Below, in pieces: positions 59,616 through 64,000 of a DNA stretch of 64,000 nucleotides. The notes beneath the pieces were generated by a model. That model saw only the letters and a program-made list of their open reading frames with translations, did not search any database and was not told where the DNA came from. The stretch covers positions 124,001-188,000 of the forward strand of contig NZ_JAIQZJ010000002.1 of the NCBI RefSeq assembly GCF_020073815.1. Direction: 5' to 3'. Source of the stretch: Nocardioides mangrovi (GTDB lineage: Bacteria > Actinomycetota > Actinomycetes > Propionibacteriales > Nocardioidaceae). The stretch's first letter is position 1, and every line of letters begins with the position of its first letter. A program made the position numbers and the translations under genes.

Positions 59616-61190
59616 GTGAACCAGCCTCGCAACTCCCTCAGTCTCTCCCGGCGCCAGCTCCTCCGGTACTCCGGTATCGGCGCCGCGGCCGTCGCCGGCA
59701 GCAGCTTCCTCGCCGCGTGCGGTGGCGACGACAGCGGAGGCGGCGGCGGAGGTCCGCAGAGCTCCGGCGGCGTCCTGATCCACGGCGCGACGGGCGGCGG
59801 CAGCAAGGACACGCTGGACCCGCACGCCCCGGTCACCAACCCGGACATCGCCCGGGTGAGCAACCTCTTCGAGCCGCTGCTCTTCTGGAACAACAACTAC
59901 GAGCTGGAGCCCGCGCTGGCCGAGTCCGTGGAGGCGTCGAAGGACAGCAAGACCTGGACGGTCAAGCTGCGCCAGGGGGCCACCTTCCACAACGGCAAGC
60001 CGGTCACGGCCGAGGACGCGTGGTTCAGCATCCAGCGCGTCGCCAACCCCAAGGGCCCGCTGTCGGCCGGTGGCCAGCTCTCCCAGATCCTCGACTTCCA
60101 GTCGACCAAGGTCGTCGACGACAGCACGCTGCAGCTGGTGCTCAACACGCCGTACGCGCTCCTCGACTCGCTGCTGGCCGAGTACACGCTCGGCATCATC
60201 CCGACCGACTTCGACGTCAACAACCCGGTCGGCACCGGCGCGTTCCAGTTCAAGTCGTTCGAGCCCGGCAAGAGCAGCACCTTCACGAAGTACGCCGACT
60301 ACTGGGGCGACGCGGCGTTCGTCGACGAGCTCCAGATCCAGGACTTCGCCGACGACAACGCCAAGGTCAACGCGCTGCAGGCCGGCCAGATCCAGACCGT
60401 CGACAACCTGCCCTACAACCTGATCGACACGATCAAGGGCGCCGGCGGCGGCGTGCTGATCGCCGAGACCGGCGCCTGGGTGCCGTTCACGATGCGCGTC
60501 GACGTCGCTCCCTTCTCCGACAACCGGGTCCGCCAGGCGATGCGCCTGATCGTCGACCGCCAGGCGATGATCGACCAGACCCTGAGCGGCTACGGCTCGC
60601 TGGGCAACGACCTCTACGCGCCGTTCGACGCGGCGTACGCCAGCGACCTGCCGCAGCGCGAGCAGGACATCGAGCAGGCCAAGTCCCTGCTCCAGCAGGC
60701 CGGCCAGGACGGCCTCCAGGTCGAGCTCTTCACCGGGGCCGACATCGGCTCGGTCGCCCCGGCCGCGGCGAACCTCTTCGTCGAGCAGGCCAAGCAGGCC
60801 GGCGTCGACGTGAAGGTCACCAAGAAGACGCCGTTCTACGACGACGACTACCTGTCCTACCCGTTCGCGCAGGACTTCTGGAACACCCGCAACTACATCC
60901 CGCAGGCGGTCGTCGGCACCTTCCCGCCGAGCCAGGGCGGCACCTACAACGAGACCCACTGGGACAACGCCAAGCACCGCGACCTCGTCAACGCCGCCGC
61001 CAAGGAGCTCGACGAGACCAAGCGGAACGACCTGCTGCACCAGGCGCAGGAGATCGAGTACGACGAGGGCGGCCTGATCATCTGGGGCTTCCGCAAGCAG
61101 GTCGACGGCTACGGCGCCAACGTCCAGGGACTCGAGCCGAGCAAGTACCTCCCGCTCGGGTCGTACAAGTTCAACAAGGTGTCGGTCTGA
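59616..61190 (+). CDS. ABC transporter substrate-binding protein, family 5 (peptide/nickel type)
   Basis: 524 residues, Tat lipoprotein: SRRQLLRYSGIGAAAVAGSS then lipobox LAAC. The mature protein follows the DppA/OppA plan: VSNLFEPLLFWNNNYELEPALAES, WTVKLRQGATFHNGKPVTAEDAWFSI, NPVGTGAFQFKSF, VRQAMRLIVDRQAMID. Substrate may be a peptide, but family members also bind glycosides, opines or other organics. GAGGAG lies 7 bases before the GTG. It heads a transporter operon continuing out of the window. Confidence 0.93.
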   Translation: MNQPRNSLSLSRRQLLRYSGIGAAAVAGSSFLAACGGDDSGGGGGGPQSSGGVLIHGATGGGSKDTLDPHAPVTNPDIARVSNLFEPLLFWNNNYELEPALAESVEASKDSKTWTVKLRQGATFHNGKPVTAEDAWFSIQRVANPKGPLSAGGQLSQILDFQSTKVVDDSTLQLVLNTPYALLDSLLAEYTLGIIPTDFDVNNPVGTGAFQFKSFEPGKSSTFTKYADYWGDAAFVDELQIQDFADDNAKVNALQAGQIQTVDNLPYNLIDTIKGAGGGVLIAETGAWVPFTMRVDVAPFSDNRVRQAMRLIVDRQAMIDQTLSGYGSLGNDLYAPFDAAYASDLPQREQDIEQAKSLLQQAGQDGLQVELFTGADIGSVAPAAANLFVEQAKQAGVDVKVTKKTPFYDDDYLSYPFAQDFWNTRNYIPQAVVGTFPPSQGGTYNETHWDNAKHRDLVNAAAKELDETKRNDLLHQAQEIEYDEGGLIIWGFRKQVDGYGANVQGLEPSKYLPLGSYKFNKVSV

Positions 61191-61191
61191 G

Positions 61192-62226
61192 ATGACCGAG
61201 GCCGCGACCCTCCCAGATCCGTTCGAGGAGGTCGCACCTCCCCGGGGGCGCTCGGGTGCGGCCGCGTGGACGACCTGGCTCCTGCGCCGGCTCGGCCTCG
61301 CGGTCCTCACCCTGTGGCTCGTGTCGGTCCTCGTGTTCGTGGCGACGACCGCCCTCGGTGACCCGGTGCGCGCCATCCTCGGCCGTGACTACAACTCCAA
61401 CCCCGGCCGCGTCGCCCAGCTCGAGGCGCAGCTCAACAGCAACGACAGCCTGGTCTCCCAGTACTTCAGCTGGCTCGGCGGTCTCCTCACCGGGGACCCG
61501 GGCACCTCCCTGGCCAACCAGCAGCCCGTGTGGGGGCAGATCTCGGGCAGCGTGGTCAACACGCTCGTGCTGATGCTGCTGGCCGCGGTGGTGATGATCC
61601 CTCTGGCGTTCGGGATCGCGATGATCTCCGCGCACTACCGGCGGCGCCGGCCCGACACGGTCATCCAGACCGTGCTCCTCGCGCTCGCCGGCGTACCCGA
61701 GTTCGTCACCGGCATCCTGCTGGTCGCGCTCTTCTCGACCTCGGTCTTCCACATCTTCCCCGCAGTCACCATCGACTCGCCGGGCGGGCATCCCTGGGAC
61801 GTCCCGAAGGGCATGGTGCTCCCGGTCGCGACGCTCGTGCTCGCGGTGACGCCGTACGTCTCGCGGATCGTGCGCGCCACGCTGCTCGACGTGCTGGACA
61901 GCGACTACGTCGAGCTGGCCCGGCTCAAGGGCATCCCGGAGCCGGTCGTCATGCGCAAGCACGCGCTGCTCAACGCGATCGTGCCGGGCATCCAGGTCAT
62001 CGCGCTGCAGCTGGCCTGGCTGGCCGGCGGCGTGGTCCTGGTCGAGACGCTCTTCGCCTACCCCGGCGTCGGTCGCCAGCTCGTCGACTCCGTCCGCAAC
62101 CACGACGTGCCGATGGTGCAGGCGCTGAGCATGATCATCGCCGCCGTCTACATCGTGGTGAACCTGGTCGCGGACGTCCTCTCCATCCTGCTGACCCCCC
62201 GAGCGAGGACGGCGATCTCGTCATGA
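61192..62226 (+). CDS. ABC transporter permease (DppB-like)
   Basis: 344 residues. N-terminal helix after a charged tail, then the DppB domain: LGDPVRAILGRDYNSNPGRVAQL, periplasmic loop, and the permease core with EAA motif LDVLDSDYVELARLKGIPEP and RKHALLNAIVPGIQVIALQLAWLAGGVVLVETLFAYPG. One of two membrane subunits. Begins one base after the binding-protein stop; the next gene overlaps by ATGA. Confidence 0.93.
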   Translation: MTEAATLPDPFEEVAPPRGRSGAAAWTTWLLRRLGLAVLTLWLVSVLVFVATTALGDPVRAILGRDYNSNPGRVAQLEAQLNSNDSLVSQYFSWLGGLLTGDPGTSLANQQPVWGQISGSVVNTLVLMLLAAVVMIPLAFGIAMISAHYRRRRPDTVIQTVLLALAGVPEFVTGILLVALFSTSVFHIFPAVTIDSPGGHPWDVPKGMVLPVATLVLAVTPYVSRIVRATLLDVLDSDYVELARLKGIPEPVVMRKHALLNAIVPGIQVIALQLAWLAGGVVLVETLFAYPGVGRQLVDSVRNHDVPMVQALSMIIAAVYIVVNLVADVLSILLTPRARTAISS

Positions 62227-63068
62227 GCGACACCAGGAGCCACACCTCCCCGCCGTCGTTCTTCCGGCGCGCGCTCCGGCAGAAGCGGTTCTCGGTCGGG
62301 CTGACGGTGACCCTGCTGGTGGTCCTCTTCGCGATCTTCGCGCCCTTCTTCGCGCCGCACGGCGAGAACGAGACGACGGGCCCGCCCTACGCCAAGGTGG
62401 GCGTGCTCGGGACCGACTACCTCGGCCAGGACGTGCTGAGCCGGGTCATGTACGGCGGCCAGGAGATCCTCGTGGTCTCGACGTTGGCCACCGTGCTCGG
62501 CATGGTGCTCGGCATCCTCATCGGCGTGGTCGCGGCCTACAGCGGCGGCTGGTGGGACGAGGTGATCATGCGGCTCAACGACGTGCTGCTGGCCTTCCCG
62601 CAGATCCTCCTCGCGCTGGTCGTGCTGACGGCGCTGCAGAACCCCTCCACCTGGGTGATCGTGGTGCTCGTCGGCACGTCGCACGCCCCGCGCGTCGCGC
62701 GGCTCGCGCGAGGGGTGGCGCTCGGCATCGTGTCCCGCGACTTCGTGGTCGCCGCCGAGGCGCTCGGCGAGAAGCGCTCGCGGGTCATCCTCGCCGAGGT
62801 GCTGCCGAACATGACCGGCCCGCTGCTGGCCGAGGCGGGCCTGCGCCTCACCTACTCGATCGGCCTGGTCGCCGCCCTCGGCTTCCTCGGCTTCGCGGCC
62901 GACCCGGGCGCGGCCAACTGGGGGCAGATGATGAACGAGAACCGTCTCGGTCTCGCCACCCAGCCGTGGTCGGTCCTGGCTCCCGTGGTGATGATCGCGA
63001 TCTTCACGATCGGCACCAACCTGATGGCGGACGGACTCGCCCAGGCGGCCGAGAAGGGCGACGACTGA
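62223..63068 (+). CDS. ABC transporter permease (DppC-like)
   Basis: 281 residues: N-terminal RQKRFSVGLTVTLLVVLFAIFAPFF, the DppC signature LGTDYLGQDVLSRVMYGGQ, and EAA motif FVVAAEALGEKRSRVILAEVLPN. Second membrane subunit; ends in TGATG overlap with the ATPase gene. Confidence 0.93.
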   Translation: MSDTRSHTSPPSFFRRALRQKRFSVGLTVTLLVVLFAIFAPFFAPHGENETTGPPYAKVGVLGTDYLGQDVLSRVMYGGQEILVVSTLATVLGMVLGILIGVVAAYSGGWWDEVIMRLNDVLLAFPQILLALVVLTALQNPSTWVIVVLVGTSHAPRVARLARGVALGIVSRDFVVAAEALGEKRSRVILAEVLPNMTGPLLAEAGLRLTYSIGLVAALGFLGFAADPGAANWGQMMNENRLGLATQPWSVLAPVVMIAIFTIGTNLMADGLAQAAEKGDD

Positions 63069-64000
63069 TGGCCACGACCCAGGCGACACCTCCGGGCCCG
63101 GCCTCGGGCGGCGGTCTCGTCGTCGAGGACCTCGGCGTGACGCTGACCGGGCGACCCGCCGACGTCGTCGACGACATCGACCTGGTCCTGCACCCGGGCG
63201 AGGTCGTCGGCCTCGTCGGCGAGTCGGGCTCGGGCAAGACCACGGTCGGTACGTCGCTCCTCGGCTACTCGCGCGCCGGTGCCCTGATCTCGTCGGGCAA
63301 GGTCCTGCTCGAGGGCAGGGACGTCCTCCAGCTCCCGTGGAAGGAGGTCCGCCAGCTGCGCGGCGAGGAGATCGCGTACGTGCCGCAGGACCCCGCCTCG
63401 GCGTTGAACCCGAGCATCCGGATCGGCAAGCAGCTCGTCGAGCTGCTCGAGCTGCGCGGCATCGGGACCGCCGAGTCCCGGCGCCAGGGGGCGCGCGACG
63501 GGCTCGCCGAGGTCGGGCTGCCGAACGACGACGAGTTCCTGAACCGGTACGCCCACCAGCTCTCCGGCGGCCAGGTGCAGCGGGTCGCCCTGGCGATGGC
63601 GTTCCTGCCGAAGCCGAAGGTGCTGGTGCTGGACGAGCCGACGACCGGCCTCGACGTCACCACCCAGAAGATGGTGCTCGACACGATGGCCGAGCTCTGC
63701 CGCGCCTACGGCGTCAGCGCCCTCTACGTGACCCACGACCTCGCGGTGGTCGCGAACATCGCCGACCGGGTCGCGGTGATGTACGCCGGCCAGATCGTCG
63801 AGCTGGGTCCCCGGGACGCGATCTTCGCCAAGCCCATGCACCCCTACACCCGGGCGCTGCTGGACTCGATCCCCCACCTCAGCCAGGCCCGCGCCCTCAC
63901 GGGCATCCCGGGCCGGACCCCCGCCCCCGGGGCGCGTCCGGGCGGCTGCCGCTTCAACGACCGCTGCTCGTTCGCGGTCGACGCGTGCCGGGCGGAGGTC
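63068..64000 (+). CDS. ABC transporter ATP-binding protein (DppD-like), incomplete at right edge
   Basis: The first 311 codons are present. Walker A VGESGSGKTTVGTSLLG, Q-loop YVPQDPASALNP, signature LSGGQVQRVALAMAF, Walker B VLVLDEPTTGLD, H-loop LYVTHDLAVV, and the C-terminal oligopeptide-type cysteine segment GGCRFNDRCSFAVDACRAEV at the edge. That position suggests that a single-domain protein would end soon after, but a fused DppD-DppF protein, common in actinobacteria, is equally possible. Confidence 0.92.
   Translation, partial: MATTQATPPGPASGGGLVVEDLGVTLTGRPADVVDDIDLVLHPGEVVGLVGESGSGKTTVGTSLLGYSRAGALISSGKVLLEGRDVLQLPWKEVRQLRGEEIAYVPQDPASALNPSIRIGKQLVELLELRGIGTAESRRQGARDGLAEVGLPNDDEFLNRYAHQLSGGQVQRVALAMAFLPKPKVLVLDEPTTGLDVTTQKMVLDTMAELCRAYGVSALYVTHDLAVVANIADRVAVMYAGQIVELGPRDAIFAKPMHPYTRALLDSIPHLSQARALTGIPGRTPAPGARPGGCRFNDRCSFAVDACRAEV

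Noticed and set aside
1..64000. tRNA or rRNA genes, prophage, insertion sequences
   Set aside because: I found no cloverleaf, rRNA signature, transposase, integrase or phage structural gene in the window.

Overview
The window comes from a high-GC actinobacterium of the order Propionibacteriales, most likely Nocardioides or a close relative. The base composition is strongly GC-rich and GTG/TTG starts are common. The genes fit: a B12-dependent nrdR-nrdJ ribonucleotide reductase pair, actinobacterial-type LexA boxes, a mycothiol-type MDMPI_N protein, an MSMEG_1061-type flavoprotein, a DUF222-HNH protein and a SigF/SigB-type sigma factor. No rRNA, tRNA, prophage, insertion sequence or CRISPR array is visible.

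The left two thirds (0-43 kb) carry a conserved housekeeping series on the minus strand: nrdJ, nrdR, a DinG/XPD-type helicase, hflX, dapF, miaA and miaB, with lexA in the same series on the plus strand. Blocks of accessory genes are inserted between them. These include a MerR/epimerase pair and a sigma factor facing a GAF-ATPase protein. There is also an SOS-type intergenic region (lexA and a divergent LysM protein sharing three LexA boxes) and a run of secreted phosphatases (PAP2, PhoD, ectophosphodiesterase) with a metalloprotease. Two paralogous alpha/beta hydrolases follow, one lacking its nucleophile serine, around an SGNH hydrolase, then a LysR/MFS pair. Between miaA and miaB lie a small operon of very acidic proteins with a NUDIX hydrolase and a DUF222-HNH gene bracketed by oppositely oriented copies of a 40-bp hairpin repeat. 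The left side of that bracket is part of a tandem array with a 160-bp period.

From 45 to 56 kb there is a catabolic gene set. A Rieske oxygenase and an ADP-forming acyl-CoA synthetase flank a TetR gene that heads an unbroken overlapping operon. The operon holds a polyamine-type ABC transporter (binding protein, two permeases, ATPase), an FAD amine oxidase, an acyl-CoA dehydrogenase and a hydratase closely resembling carnitinyl-CoA dehydratase CaiD. Related dyads in front of the oxygenase and the TetR gene suggest one regulon. I read this as uptake and breakdown of a cationic amine or betaine through CoA thioesters; the substrate is not determined. A sulfatase follows. From 58.7 kb an IclR regulator is divergent from a peptide/nickel-type ABC transporter operon that runs off the right edge.

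At the DNA level many transcription units look leaderless: a -10-like hexamer, usually TANNNT, ends 6 or 7 bases before the ATG or GTG. Genes are packed tightly, with many ATGA/GTGA overlaps inside operons and several antisense overlaps between convergent genes.
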